Shown here: piece after piece, positions 24,696 through 39,393 of the stretch
How positions within the stretch are numbered: position 1 is the first letter of the stretch
Layout of the letters: the number at the start of each line of letters is the position of its first letter
NCBI GenBank assembly: GCA_023078555.1
Contig: CM041197.1
Span: 7,027,810 to 7,091,809, forward strand
DNA: 64,000 bases
Direction: 5' to 3'
Source: Ulva prolifera
Lineage: Eukaryota; Chlorophyta; Ulvophyceae; Ulvales; Ulvaceae
The notes under the pieces: model-generated
Seen by the model: only the letters and a program-made list of their open reading frames with translations
The model's database searches: none
Told to the model about the DNA's origin: nothing
Made by a program: the position numbers and the translations under genes

Positions 24696-26320
24696 CTATG
24701 TAGGCATGGTTCCATGTCCGTGCAGTATGTCGGGCACTATGTCGGGCACTATGTAGGCATGGTTCCATGTCCGTGCAGTATGTCGGGCACTATGTTGGGC
24801 ACTATGTAGGCATGGTTCCATGTCCGAGCGGTATGTCGGCACTAGGTCGGGCACTATGTTGGGCACTATGTAGTCATGGTTCCATGTCCGTGCAGTATGT
24901 CGGGCACTATGTCGGGCACTATGTAGGCATGGTTCCATGTCCGTGCGGTATGTCGGGCACTATGTCGGGCACTATGTTGGCATGGTTCCCTGTCCGTGCA
25001 GTATGTCGGGCACTATGTTGGGCACTATGTAGGCATGGTTCCATGTCCGTGCGGTATGTCGGGCACTATGTCGGGCACTATGTTGGCATGGTTCCCTGTC
25101 CGTGCAGTATGTCAGGCACTATGTCGGGTACTATGTAGGCATGGTTCCATGTCCGTGCAGTATGTCGGGCACTATGTTGGGCACTATGTAGGCATGGTTC
25201 CATGTCCGTGCGGTATGTCGGGCACTATGTTGGGCACTATGTTGGGCACTATGTAGGCATGGTTCCATGTCCGTGCAGTATGTCGGGCACTATGTCTGGC
25301 ACTATATAGGCATGGTTCCATGTCCGTGCAGTATGTCGGCCACTATGTCTGACACTATATAGGCATGGTTCCATGTCCGTGCAGTATGTCGGGCACTATG
25401 TCTGACACTATATAGGCATGGTTCCATGTCCGTGCAGTATGTCGGGCACTATATTGGGCACTATGTAGGCATGGTTCCATGTCCATGCGGTATGTCGGGC
25501 ACTATGTCGGGCACTATGTTGGGCACTATGTAGGCATGGTTCCATGTCCGTGCACTATGTCGGACACTATGTTGGGCTCTATGTAGGCATGGTTCCATGT
25601 CCGTGCAGTATGCCGGGCACTATGTCGGGCACTATGTAGGCATGGTTCCATGTCCGTGCAGTATGTCAGGCACTATGTCGGGCACTATGTAGGCATGGTT
25701 CCATGTCCGTGCAGTATGTCGGGCACTATGTCGGGCACTATGTAGGCATGGTTCCATGTCCGTGCAGTATGTCGGGCACTATGTTGGGCACTATGTAGGC
25801 ATGGTTCCATGTCCGAGCGGTATGTCGGGACTATGTCGGGCACTATGTTGGGCACTATGTAGGCATGGTTCCATGTCCGTGCAGTATGTCGGGCACTATG
25901 TTGGGCACTATGTAGGCATGGTTCCATGTCCGTGCGGTATGTCGGGCACTATGTCGGGCACTATGTTGGGCACTATGTAGGCATGGTTCCATGTCCGTGC
26001 AGTATGTCGGGCACTATGTTGGGCACTATGTAGGCATGGTTCCATGTCCGTGCGGTATGTCGGGCACTATGTCGGGCACTATGTTGGCATGGTTCCCTGT
26101 CCGTGCAGTATGTCGGGCACTATGTTGGGCACTATGTAGGCATGGTTCCATGTCCGTGCGGTATGTCGGGCACTATGTCGGGCACTATGTTGGCATGGTT
26201 CCCTGTCCGTGCAGTATGTCAGGCACTATGTCGGGTACTATGTAGGCATGGTTCCATGTCCGTGCAGTATGTCGGGCACTATGTCTGGCACTATGTAGGC
26301 ATGGTTCCATGACCGTGCAG
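24696..26320 (+). repeat. Satellite B local duplications (989- and 1,107-bp offsets)
   Basis: The monomer group at 24,696-24,938 recurs at 25,685-25,927 (offset 989), including the rare TCCGAGCGGTATGTC unit, which carries an independent small deletion in each copy (TCGGCACTAGG near 24,837 and TCGGGACTATG near 25,826). A group with GGTTCCCTGTCC at about 24,986 and 25,091 recurs about 1,107 bp downstream. These are overlapping unequal-exchange products. Confidence 0.65.
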
Positions 26321-26599
26321 TATGTCGGGCACTATGTTGGGCACTATGTAGGCATGGTTCCATGTCCGTGCGGTATGTCGGGCACTATGTTGGGCACTAT
26401 GTAGGCATGGTTCCATGTCCATGCGGTATGTCGGGCACTATGTCGGGCACTATGTTGGGCACTATGTAGGCATGGTTCCATGTCCGTGCACTATGTCGGG
26501 CACTATGTTGGGCACTATGTAGGCATGGTTCCATGTCCGTGCAGTATGTCAGGCACTATGTTGGGCACTATGTAGGCATGGTTCCATGTCCGTGCAGTA

Positions 26600-28100
26600 T
26601 GTCGGGCACTATGTTTGGCACTATGTAGGCATGGTTCCATGTCCGTGCGGTATGTCGGGCACTATGTCGGGCACTATGTTGGGCACTATGTAGGCATGGT
26701 TCCATGTCCGTGCAGTATGTTGGGCACTATGTCGGGCACTATGTTGGCATGGTTCCCTGTCCGTGCAGTATGTCAGGCACTATGTCGGGTACTATGTAGG
26801 CATGGTTCCATGTCCGTGCAGTATGTCGGGCACTATGTTGGGCACTATGTAGGCATGGTTCCATGTCCGTGCGGTATGTCGGGCACTATGTCGGGCACTA
26901 TGTTGGGCACTATGTAGGCATGGTTCCATGTCCGTGCGGTATGTCAGGCACTATGTCGGGCACTATGTTGGGCACTATGTAGGCATGGTTCCATGTCCGT
27001 GAAGTATGTCGGGCACTATGTTGGGCACTATGTAGGCATGGCTCCATGTCCGTGCAGTATGCCGGGCACTATGTCGGGCACTATGTAGGCATGGTTCCAT
27101 GTCCGTGCAATATGCCGGGCACTATGTCGAGCACTATGTAGGCATGGTTCCATGTCCGTGCAGTATGTCGGGCACTATGTTGGGCACTATGTAGGCATGG
27201 TTCCATGTCCGTGCGGTATGTCGGGCACTATGTCGGGCACTATGTTGGGCACTATGTAGGCGTGGTTCCATGTCCGTGCAGTATGCCGGGCACTATGCCG
27301 GGCACTATGTAGGCATGGTTCCATGTCCGTGCAGTATGTCGGGCACTATGTCTGACAGTATATAGGCATGGTTCCATGTCCGTGCAGTATGTCGGGCACT
27401 ATGTTGGGCACTATGTAGGCATGGTTCCATGTCCGTGCGGTATGTCGGGCACTATGTCTGGCACTATGTTGGGCACTATGTAGGCATGGTTCCATGTCCG
27501 TGCAGTATGTCGGGCACTATGTCTGGCACTATATAGGCATGGTTCCATGTCCGTGCAGTATGTCGGGCACTATGTTGGGCACTATGTAGGCATGGTTCCA
27601 TGTCCGTGCGGTATGTCGGGCACTATGTAGGGCACTATTTAGGCATGGTTCCATGTCCGTGCAGTATGTCAGGCACTATGTCGGGCACTATGTAGGCATG
27701 GTTCCATGTCCGTGCGGTATGTCAGGCACTATGTCGGGCACTATGTTGGGCACTATGTAGGCATGGTTCCATGTCCGTGCAGTATGTCGGGCACTATGTC
27801 TGGCACTATATAGGCATGGTTCCATGTCCGTGCAGTATGTCGGGCACTATGTTGGGCACTATGTAGGCATGGTTCCATGTCCGTGCAGTATGTCGGGCAG
27901 TATGTTGGGCACTATGTCGGGCACTATGTAGGCATGGTTCCATGTCCGTGCAGTATGTCGGGCACTATGTTGGGCACTATGTAGGCATGGTTCCATGTCC
28001 GTGCGGTATGTCGGGCACTATGTAGGGCACTATTTAGGCATGGTTCCATGTCCGTGCAGTATGTCAGGCACTATGTCGGGCACTATGTAGGCATGGTTCC
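26600..28100 (+). repeat. Satellite B long-range duplicate, copy 1 (offset 5,995 bp)
   Basis: Rare variants and their spacing match a block 5,995 bp downstream. The pairs are the run at 26,615/32,610, TCTGACAGTA at 27,351/33,346 and the GGGCAGTATG unit at 27,886/33,881. An intermediate partial copy lies 1,698 bp downstream (GAAGTATG at 27,001/28,699 and TCTGACAGTA at 27,351/29,049). Immediately upstream the offset is 5,111 (25,991/31,102), so the two copies differ by an 884-bp insertion or deletion. Confidence 0.7.
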
Positions 28101-31100
28101 ATGTCCGTGCGGTATGTCAGGCACTATGTCGGGCACTATGTTGGGCACTATGTAGGCATGGTTCCATGTCCGTGCAGTATGTCGGGCACTATGTTGGGCA
28201 CTATGTAGGCATGGTTCCATGTCCGTGCGGTATGTCAGGCACTATGTCGGGCACTATGTTGGGCACTATGTAGGCATGGTTCCATGTCCGTGCGGTATGT
28301 CGGGCACTATGTCGGGCACTATTTAGGCATGGTTCCATGTCCGTGCAGTATGTCAGGCACTATGTCGGGCACTATGTAGGCATGGTTCCATGTCCGTGCG
28401 GTATGTCAGGCACTATGTCGGGCACTATGTTGGGCACTATGTAGGCATGGTTCCATGTCCGTGCAGTATGTCGGGCACTATGTTGGGCACTATGTAGGCA
28501 TGGTTCCATGTCCGTGCGGTATGTCGGGCACTATGTCGGGCACTATGTTGGGCACTATGTAGGCATGGTTCCATGTCCGTGCGGTATGTCGGGCACTATG
28601 TCGGGCACTATGTCGAGCACTATGTAGGCATGGTTCCATGTCCGTGCAGTATGTCGGGCACTATGTTGGGCACTATGTAGGCATGGTTCCATGTCCGTGA
28701 AGTATGTCGGGCACTATGTTGGGCACTATGTAGGCATGGCTCCATGTCCGTGCAGTATGCCGGGCACTATGTCGGGCACTATGTAGGCATGGTTCCATGT
28801 CCGTGCAATATGCCGGGCACTATGTCGAGCACTATGTAGGCATGGTTCCATGTCCGTGCAGTATGTCGGGCACTATGTTGGGCACTATGTAGGCATGGTT
28901 CCATGTCCGTGCGGTATGTCGGGCACTATGTCGGGCACTATGTTGGGCACTATGTAGGCGTGGTTCCATGTCCGTGCAGTATGCCGGGCACTATGCCGGG
29001 CACTATGTAGGCATGGTTCCATGTCCGTGCAGTATGTCGGGCACTATGTCTGACAGTATATAGGCATGGTTCCATGTCCGTGCAGTATGTCGGGCACTAT
29101 GTTGGGCACTATGTAGGCATGGTTCCATGTCCGTGCGGTATGTCGGGCACTATGTAGGGCACTATTTAGGCATGGTTCCATGTCCGTGCAGTATGTCGGG
29201 CACTATGTCGGGCACTATGTAGGCATGGTTCCATGTCCGTGCGGTATGTCAGGCACTATGTCGGGCACTATGTTGGGCACTATGTAGGCATGGTTCCATG
29301 TCCGTGCAGTATGTCGGGCACTATGTCTGGCACTATATAGGCATGGTTCCATGTCCGTGCAGTATGTCGGGCACTATGTTGGGCACTATGTAGGCATGGT
29401 TCCATGTCCGTGCGGTATGTCGGGCACTATGTCTGGCACTATGTTGGGCACTATGTAGGCATGGTTCCATGTCCGTGCAGTATGTCGGGCACTATGTCTG
29501 GCACTATATAGGCATGGTTCCATGTCCGTGCAGTATGTCGGGCACTATGTTGGGCACTATGTAGGCATGGTTCCATGTCCGTGCGGTATGTCGGGCACTA
29601 TGTAGGGCACTATTTAGGCATGGTTCCATGTCCGTGCAGTATGTCAGGCACTATGTCGGGCACTATGTAGGCATGGTTCCATGTCCGTGCGGTATGTCAG
29701 GCACTATGTCGGGCACTATGTTGGGCACTATGTAGGCATGGTTCCATGTCCGTGCAGTATGTCGGGCACTATGTCTGGCACTATATAGGCATGGTTCCAT
29801 GTCCGTGCAGTATGTCGGGCACTATGTTGGGCACTATGTAGGCATGGTTCCATGTCCGTGCAGTATGTCGGGCAGTATGTTGGGCACTATGTCGGGCACT
29901 ATGTAGGCATGGTTCCATGTCCGTGCAGTATGTCGGGCACTATGTTGGGCACTATGTAGGCATGGTTCCATGTCCGTGCGGTATGTCGGGCACTATGTAG
30001 GGCACTATTTAGGCATGGTTCCATGTCCGTGCAGTATGTCAGGCACTATGTCGGGCACTATGTAGGCATGGTTCCATGTCCGTGCGGTATGTCAGGCACT
30101 ATGTCGGGCACTATGTTGGGCACTATGTAGGCATGGTTCCATGTCCGTGCAGTATGTCGGGCACTATGTTGGGCACTATGTAGGCATGGTTCCATGTCCG
30201 TGCAGTATGTCGGGCACTATGTCTGGCACTATATAGGCATGGTTCCATGTCCGTGCAGTATATCGGGCACTATGTTAGGCACTATGTAGGCATGGTTCCA
30301 TGTCCGTGCGGTATGTCGGGCACTATGTCGGGCACTATTTAGGCATGGTTCCATGTCCGTGCAGTATGTCAGGCACTATGTCGGGCACTATGTAGGCATG
30401 GTTCCATGTCCGTGCGGTATGTCAGGCACTATGTCGGGCACTATGTTGGGCACTATGTAGGCATGGTTCCATGTCCGTGCAGTATGTCGGGCACTATGTT
30501 GGGCACTATGTAGGCATGGTTCCATGTCCGTGCGGTATGTCGGGCACTATGTCGGGCACTATGTTGGGCACTATGTAGGCATGGTTCCATGTCCGTGCGG
30601 TATGTCGGGCACTATGTCGGGCACTATGTCGAGCACTATGTAGGCATGGTTCCATGTCCGTGCAGTATGTCGGACACTATGTTGGGCACTATGTAGGCAT
30701 GGTTCCATGTCCGTGCAGTATGTCGGGCACTATGTTGGGCACTATGTAGGCATGGTTCCATGTCCGTGCGGTATGTCGGGCACTATGTCGGGCACTATGT
30801 TGGGCACTATGTAGGCATGGTTCCATGTCCGTGCACTATGTCGGGCACTATGTTGGGCACTATGTAGGCATGGTTCCATGTCCGTGCGGTATGTCGGGCA
30901 CTATGTCGGGCACTATGTTGGGCACTATGTAGTCATGGTTCCATGTCCGTGCAGTATGTCGGGCACTATGTCGGGCACTATGTAGGCATGGTTCCATGTC
31001 CGTGCAGTATGTCGGGCACTATGTCGGGCACTATGTAGGCATGGTTCCATGTCCGTGCAGTATGTCGGGCACTATGTTGGGCACTATGTAGGCATGGTTC

Positions 31101-32594
31101 CATGTCCGTGCAGTATGTCGGGCACTATGTTGGGCACTATGTAGGCATGGTTCCATGTCCGTGCGGTATGTCGGGCACTATGTCGGGCAGTATGTTGGCA
31201 TGGTTCCCTGTCCGTGCAGTATGTCGGGCACTATGTTGGGCACTATGTAGGCATGGTTCCATGTCCGTGCGGTATGTCGGGCACTATGTCGGGCACTATG
31301 TTGGCATGGTTCCCTGTCCGTGCAGTATGTCAGGCACTATGTCGGGTACTATGTAGGCATGGTTCCATGTCCGTGCAGTATGTCGGGCACTATGTCTGGC
31401 ACTATGTAGGCATGGTTCCATGACCGTGCAGTATGTCGGGCACTGTGTTGGGCACTATGTAGGCATGGTTCCATGTCCGTGCGGTATGTCGGGCACTATG
31501 TTGGGCACTATGTAGGCATGGTTCCATGTCCGTGCGGTATGTCGGGCACTATGTCGGGCACTATTTTGGGCACTATGTAGGCATGGTTCCATGTCCGTGC
31601 AGTATGTCGGGCACTATGTCGGGCACTATGTAGGCATGGTTCCATGTCCGTGCAGTATGCCGGGCACTATGTCGGGCACTATGTAGGCATGGTTCCATGT
31701 CCGTGCAGTATGTCGGGCACTATGTTGGGCACTATGTAGGCATGATTCCATGTCCGTGCAGTATGCCGGGCACTATGTCGGGCACTATGTAGGCATGGTT
31801 CCATGTCCGTGCAGTATGTCAGGCACTATGTCGGGCACTATGTAGGCATGGTTCCATGTCCGTGCAGTATGTCGGCCACTATGTCTGACACTATATAGGC
31901 ATGGTTCCATGTCCGTGCAGTATGTCGGGCACTATGTCTGACACTATATAGGCATGGTTCCATGTCCGTGCAGTATGTCGGGCACTATGTTGGGCACTAT
32001 GTAGGCATGGTTCCATGTCCGTGCGGTATGTCGGGCACTATGTTGGGCACTATGTTGGGCACTATGTAGGCATGGTTCCATGTCCGTGCAGTATGTCGGG
32101 CACTATGTCTGGCACTATATAGGCATGGTTCCATGTCCGTGCAGTATGTCGGGCACTATGTTGGGCACTATGTAGGCATGGTTCCATGTCCGTGCGGTAT
32201 GTCGGGCACTATGTAGGGCACTATTTAGGCATGGTTCCATGTCCGTACAGTATGTCAGGCACTATGTCGGGCACTATGTAGGCATGGTTCCATGTCCGTG
32301 CGGTATGTCAGGCACTATGTCGGGCACTATGTTGGGCACTATGTAGGCATGGTTCCATGTCCGTGCAGTATGTCGGGCACTATGTCTGGCACTATATAGG
32401 CATGGTTCCATGTCCGTGCAGTATGTCGGGCACTATATTGGGCACTATGTAGGCATGGTTCCATGTCCATGCGGTATGTCGGGCACTATGTCGGGCACTA
32501 TGTTGGGCACTATGTAGGCATGGTTCCATGTCCGTGCAGTATGTCAGGCACTATGTTGGGCACTATGTAGGCATGGTTCCATGTCCGTGCAGTA

Positions 32595-34095
32595 TGTCGG
32601 GCACTATGTTTGGCACTATGTAGGCATGGTTCCATGTCCGTGCGGTATGTCGGGCACTATGTCGGGCACTATGTTGGGCACTATGTAGGCATGGTTCCAT
32701 GTCCGTGCAGTATGTTGGGCACTATGTCGGGCACTATGTTGGCATGGTTCCCTGTCCGTGCAGTATGTCAGGCACTATGTCGGGTACTATGTAGGCATGG
32801 TTCCATGTCCGTGCAGTATGTCGGGCACTATGTTGGGCACTATGTAGGCATGGTTCCATGTCCGTGCGGTATGTCGGGCACTATGTCGGGCACTATGTTG
32901 GGCACTATGTAGGCATGGTTCCATGTCCGTGCGGTATGTCAGGCACTATGTCGGGCACTATGTTGGGCACTATGTAGGCATGGTTCCATGTCCGTGAAGT
33001 ATGTCGGGCACTATGTTGGGCACTATGTAGGCATGGCTCCATGTCCGTGCAGTATGCCGGGCACTATGTCGGGCACTATGTAGGCATGGTTCCATGTCCG
33101 TGCAATATGCCGGGCACTATGTCGAGCACTATGTAGGCATGGTTCCATGTCCGTGCAGTATGTCGGGCACTATGTTGGGCACTATGTAGGCATGGTTCCA
33201 TGTCCGTGCGGTATGTCGGGCACTATGTCGGGCACTATGTTGGGCACTATGTAGGCGTGGTTCCATGTCCGTGCAGTATGCCGGGCACTATGCCGGGCAC
33301 TATGTAGGCATGGTTCCATGTCCGTGCAGTATGTCGGGCACTATGTCTGACAGTATATAGGCATGGTTCCATGTCCGTGCAGTATGTCGGGCACTATGTT
33401 GGGCACTATGTAGGCATGGTTCCATGTCCGTGCGGTATGTCGGGCACTATGTCTGGCACTATGTTGGGCACTATGTAGGCATGGTTCCATGTCCGTGCAG
33501 TATGTCGGGCACTATGTCTGGCACTATATAGGCATGGTTCCATGTCCGTGCAGTATGTCGGGCACTATGTTGGGCACTATGTAGGCATGGTTCCATGTCC
33601 GTGCGGTATGTCGGGCACTATGTAGGGCACTATTTAGGCATGGTTCCATGTCCGTGCAGTATGTCAGGCACTATGTCGGGCACTATGTAGGCATGGTTCC
33701 ATGTCCGTGCGGTATGTCAGGCACTATGTCGGGCACTATGTTGGGCACTATGTAGGCATGGTTCCATGTCCGTGCAGTATGTCGGGCACTATGTCTGGCA
33801 CTATATAGGCATGGTTCCATGTCCGTGCAGTATGTCGGGCACTATGTTGGGCACTATGTAGGCATGGTTCCATGTCCGTGCAGTATGTCGGGCAGTATGT
33901 TGGGCACTATGTCGGGCACTATGTAGGCATGGTTCCATGTCCGTGCAGTATGTCGGGCACTATGTTGGGCACTATGTAGGCATGGTTCCATGTCCGTGCG
34001 GTATGTCGGGCACTATGTAGGGCACTATTTAGGCATGGTTCCATGTCCGTGCGGTATGTCAGGCACTATGTCGGGCACTATGTTGGGCACTATGT
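32595..34095 (+). repeat. Satellite B long-range duplicate, copy 2 (offset 5,995 bp)
   Basis: This is the second copy of the block at about 26,600-28,100, recognised by the same order of rare variants: GAAGTATG followed by GGCTCCATG, GTGCAATATGCC, TAGGCGTGG, and TCTGACAGTATATAGG. The near-identity of both copies implies recent multi-kilobase exchange or amplification. Confidence 0.7.
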
Positions 34096-37000
34096 AGGCA
34101 TGGTTCCATGTCCGTGCAGTATGTCGGGCACTATGTTGGGCACTATGTAGGCATGGTTCCATGTCCGTGCAGTATGTCGGGCACTATGTCTGGCACTATA
34201 TAGGCATGGTTCCATGTCCGTGCAGTATATCGGGCACTATGTTAGGCACTATGTAGGCATGGTTCCATGTCCGTGCGGTATGTCGGGCACTATGTCGGGC
34301 ACTATTTAGGCATGGTTCCATGTCCGTGCAGTATGTCAGGCACTATGTCGGGCACTATGTAGGCATGGTTCCATGTCCGTGCGGTATGTCAGGCACTATG
34401 TCGGGCACTATGTTGGGCACTATGTAGGCATGGTTCCATGTCCGTGCAGTATGTCGGGCACTATGTTGGGCACTATGTAGGCATGGTTCCATGTCCGTGC
34501 GGTATGTCGGGCACTATGTCGGGCACTATGTTGGGCACTATGTAGGCATGGTTCCATGTCCGTGCGGTATGTCGGGCACTATGTCGGGCACTATGTCGAG
34601 CACTATGTAGGCATGGTTCCATGTCCGTGCAGTATGTCGGGCACTATGTTGGGCACTATGTAGGCATGGTTCCATGTCCGTGCAGTATGTCGGGCACTAT
34701 GTTGGGCACTATGTAGGCATGGTTCCATGTCCGTGCGGTATGTCGGGCACTATGTCGGGCACTATGTTGGGCACTATGTAGGCATGGTTCCATGTCCGTG
34801 CACTATGTCGGGCACTATGTTGGGCACTATGTAGGCATGGTTCCATGTCCGTGCAGTATGTCGGGCACTATGTCTGGCACTATATAGGCATGGTTCCATG
34901 TCCGTGCAGTATGTCGGGCACTATGTTGGGCACTATGTAGGCATGGTTCCATGTCCGTGCGGTATGTCGGGCACTATGTAGGGCACTATTTAGGCATGGT
35001 TCCATGTCCGTGCAATATGTCAGGCACTATGTCGGGCACTATGTAGGCATGGTTCCATGTCCGTGCGGTATGTCAGGCACTATGTCGGGCACTATGTTGG
35101 GCACTATGTAGGCATGGTTCCATGTCCGTGCAGTATGTCGGGCACTATGTTGGGCACTATGTAGGCATGGATCCATGTCCGTGCAGTATGTCGGGCACTA
35201 TGTCTGGCACTATATAGGCATGGTTCCATGTCCGTGCAGTATGTCAGGCACTATGTTGGGCAATATGTAGGCATGGTTCCATGTCCGTGCAGTATGTCGG
35301 GCACTATGTCTGGCACTATATAGGCATGGTTCCATGTCCGTGCAGTATGTCGGGCACTATGTTGGGCACTATGTAGGCATGGTTCCATGTCCGTGCGGTA
35401 TGTCGGGCACTATGTCGGGCACTATGTAGGCATGGTTCCATGTCCGTGCAGTATGTCAGGCACTATGTCGGGCACTATGTAGGCATGGTTCCATGTCCGT
35501 GCGGTATGTCGGGCACTATGTTGGGCACTGTGTAGGCATGGTTCCATGTCCGTGCAGTATGTCGGGCACTATGTTGGGCACTATGTAGGCATGGTTCCAT
35601 GTCCGTGCAGTATGCCGGGCACTATGTCGGGCACTATGTAGGCATGGTTCCATGTCCGTGCAATATGCCAGGCACTATGTCGAGCACTATGTAGGCATGG
35701 TTCCATGTCCGTGCAGTATGCCGGGCACTATGCCGGGCACTATGTAGGCATGGTTCCATGTCCGTGCAGTATGCCGGGCACTATGTCGGGCACTATGTAG
35801 GCATGGTTCCATGTCCGTGCAGTATGTCACGCACTATGTCGGGCACTATGTAGGCATGGTTCCATGTCCGTGCAGTATGTCGGGCACTATGTCTGACACT
35901 ATATAGGCATGGTTCCATGTCCGTGCAGTATGTCGGGCACTATGTTGGGCACTATGTAGGCATGGTTCCATGTCCATGCGGTATGTCGGGCACTATGTCG
36001 GGCACTATGTCGAGCACTATGTAGGCATGGTTCCATGTCCGTGCGGTATGTCGGGCACTATGTCGGGCACTATTTAGGCACGGTTCCATGTCCGTGCAGT
36101 ATGTCCGGCACTATGTCGGGCACTATGTAGGCATGGTTCCATGTCCGTGCGGTATGTCAGGCACTATGTCGGGCACTATGTTGGGCACTATGTAGGCATG
36201 GTTCCATGTCCGTGCAGTATGTCGGGCACTATGTTGGGCACTATGTAGGCATGGTTCCATGTCCGTGCGGTATGTCGGGCACTATGTCGGGCACTATGTC
36301 GAGCACTATGTAGGCATGGTTCCATGTCCGTGCAGTATGTCGGGCACTATGTTTGGCACTATGTAGGCATGGTTCCATGTCCGTGCAGTATGCCGGGCAC
36401 TATGCCGGGCACTATGTAGGCATGGTTCCATGTCCGTGCAGTATGCCGGGCACTATGTCGGGCACTATGTAGGCATGGTTCCATGTCCGTGCAGTATGTC
36501 GGGCACTATGTTGGGCACTATGTAGGCATGGTTCCATGTCCGTGCGGTATGTCGGGCACTATGTCGGGCACTATTTAGGCATGGTTCCATGTCCGTGCAG
36601 TATGTCAGGCACTATGTCGGGCACTATGTAGGCATGGTTCCATGTCCGTGCGGTATGTCGGGCACTATGTCGGGCACTATGTCGAGCACTATGTAGGCAT
36701 GGTTCCATGTCCGTGCAGTATGTCGGGCACTATTTTTGGCACTATGTAGGCATGGTTCCATGTCCGTGCGGTATGTCGGGCACTATGTCGGGCACTATGT
36801 TGGGCACTATGTAGGCATGGTTCCATGTCCGTGCGGTATGTCGGGCACTATGTCGGGCACTATGTCGGGCACTATGTAGGCATGGTTCCATGTCCGTGCA
36901 GTATGCCGGGCACTATGTCTGGCACTATATAGGCATGGTTCCATTTCCGTGCAGTATGTCGGGCACTATGTTGGGCACTATGTAGGCATGGTTCCATGTC

Positions 37001-39393
37001 CGTGCGGTATGTCGGGCACTATGTCGGGCACTATTTAGGCATGGTTCCATGTCCGTGCAGTATGTCAGGAACTATGTCGGGCACTATGTAGGCATGGTTC
37101 CATGTCCGTGCGGTATGTCAGGCACTATGTCGGGCACTATGTTGGGCACTATGTAGGCATGGTTCCATGTCCGTGCAGTATGTCGGGCACTATGTTTGGC
37201 ACTATGTAGGCATGGTTCCATGTCCGTGCAGTATGCCGGGCACTATGCCGGGCACTATGTAGGCATGGTTCCATGTCCGTGCAGTATGCCGGGCACTATG
37301 TCGGGCACTATGTAGGCATGGTTCCATGTCCGTGCAGTATGTCGGGCACTATGTTGGGCACTATGTAGGCATGGTTCCATGTCCGTGCGGTATGTCGGGC
37401 ACTATGTCGGGCACTATTTAGGCATGGTTCCATGTCCGTGCAATATGCCGGGCACTATGTCGAGCACTATGTAGGCATGGTTCCATGTCCGTGCAGTATG
37501 TCGGGCACTATGTTCGGCACTATGTAGGCATGGTTCCATGTCCGTGCGGTATGTCGGGCACTATGTCGGGCACTATGTCGGGCACTATGTAGGCATGGCT
37601 CCATGTCCGTGCAGTATGTCGGGCACTATGTTGGGCACTATGTAGGCATGGTTCCATGTCCGTGCGGTATGTCAGGCACTATGTCGGGCACTATGTTGGG
37701 CACTATGTAGGCATGGTTCCATGTCCGTGCAGTATGCCGGGCACTATGTCGGGCACTATGTAGGCATGGTTCCATGTCCGTGCAGTATGTCGGGCACTAT
37801 GTTGGGCACTATGTAGGCATGGTTCCATGTCCGTGCGGTATGTCAGGCACTATGTCGGGCACTATGTTGGGCACTATGTAGGCATGGTTCCATGTCCGTG
37901 CAGTATGCCGGGCACTATGTCGGGCACTATGTAGGCATGGTCCCATGTCCGTGCGGTATGTCGGGCACTATGTCGAGCACTATGTAGGCATGGTTCCATG
38001 TCCGTGCAATATGCCGGGCACTATGTCGAGCACTATGTAGGCATGGTTCCATGTCCGTGCAGTATGTCGGGCACTATGTTGGGCACTATGTAGGCATGGT
38101 TCCACGTCCGTGCGGTATGTCGGGCACTATGTCGGGCACTATGTCGGGCACTATGTAGGCATGGCTCCATGTCCGTGCAGTATGCCGGGCACTATGTCGG
38201 GCACTATGTAGGCATGGTCCCATGTCCGTGCGGTATGTCGGGCACTATGTCGAGCACTATGTAGGCATGGTTCCATGTCCGTGCAGTATGCCGGGCACTA
38301 TGTTGGGCACTATGTAGGCATGGTTCCATGTCCGTGCGGTATGTCAGGCACTATGTCGGGCACTATGTTGGGCACTATGTAGGCATGGTTCCATGTCCGT
38401 GCAGTATGCCGGGCACTATGCCGGGCACTATGTAGGCATGGTTCCATGTCCGTGCAGTATGCCGGGCACTATGCCGGGCACTATGTAGGCATGGTTCCAT
38501 GTCCGTGCAATATGCCGGGCACTATGTCGAGCACTATGTAGGCATGGTTCCATGTCCGTGCAATATGTCGGGCACTATGTTGGGCACTATGTAGGCATGG
38601 TTCCATGTCCGTGCGGTATGTCGGGCACTATGTCGGGCACTATGTCGGGCACTATGTAGGCATGGTTCCATGTCCGTGCAGTATGTCGGGCACTATGTTG
38701 GGCACTATGTAGGCATGGTTCCATGTCCGTGCGGTATGTCAGGCACTATGTCGGGCACTATGTTGGGCACTATGTAGGCATGGTTCCATGTCCGTGCAGT
38801 ATGCCGGGCACTATGTCGGGCACTATGTAGGCATGGTCCCATGTCCGTGCGGTATGTCGGGCACTATGTCGAGCACTATGTAGGCATGGTTCCATGTCCG
38901 TGCAGTATGCCGGGCACTATGTCGGGCACTATGTAGGCATGGTTCCATGTCCATGCAGTATGTCAGGCACTATGCCGGGCACTATGTTGGGCACTATGTA
39001 GGCATGGTTCCATGTCCGTGCAATATGCCGGGCACTATGTCGGGCACTATGTAGGCATGGTTCCATGTCCGTGCAATATGCCGGGCACTATGTCGGGCAC
39101 TATGTAGGCATGGTTCCATGTCCGTGCGGTATGTCGGGCACTATGTCGGGCACTATGTAGGCATGGTTCCATGTCCGTGCAGTATGTCGGGCACTATGTT
39201 GGGCACTATGTAGTCATGGTTCCATGTCCGTGCGGTATGCCGGGCACTATGTCGGGCACTATGTTGGGCACTATGTAGGCATGGTTCCATGTCCGTGCAG
39301 TATGCCGGGCACTATGTCGGGCACTATGTAGGCATGGTTCCATGTCCGTGCAGTATGTCGGGCACTATGTCGGGCACTATGTAGGCATGGTTC

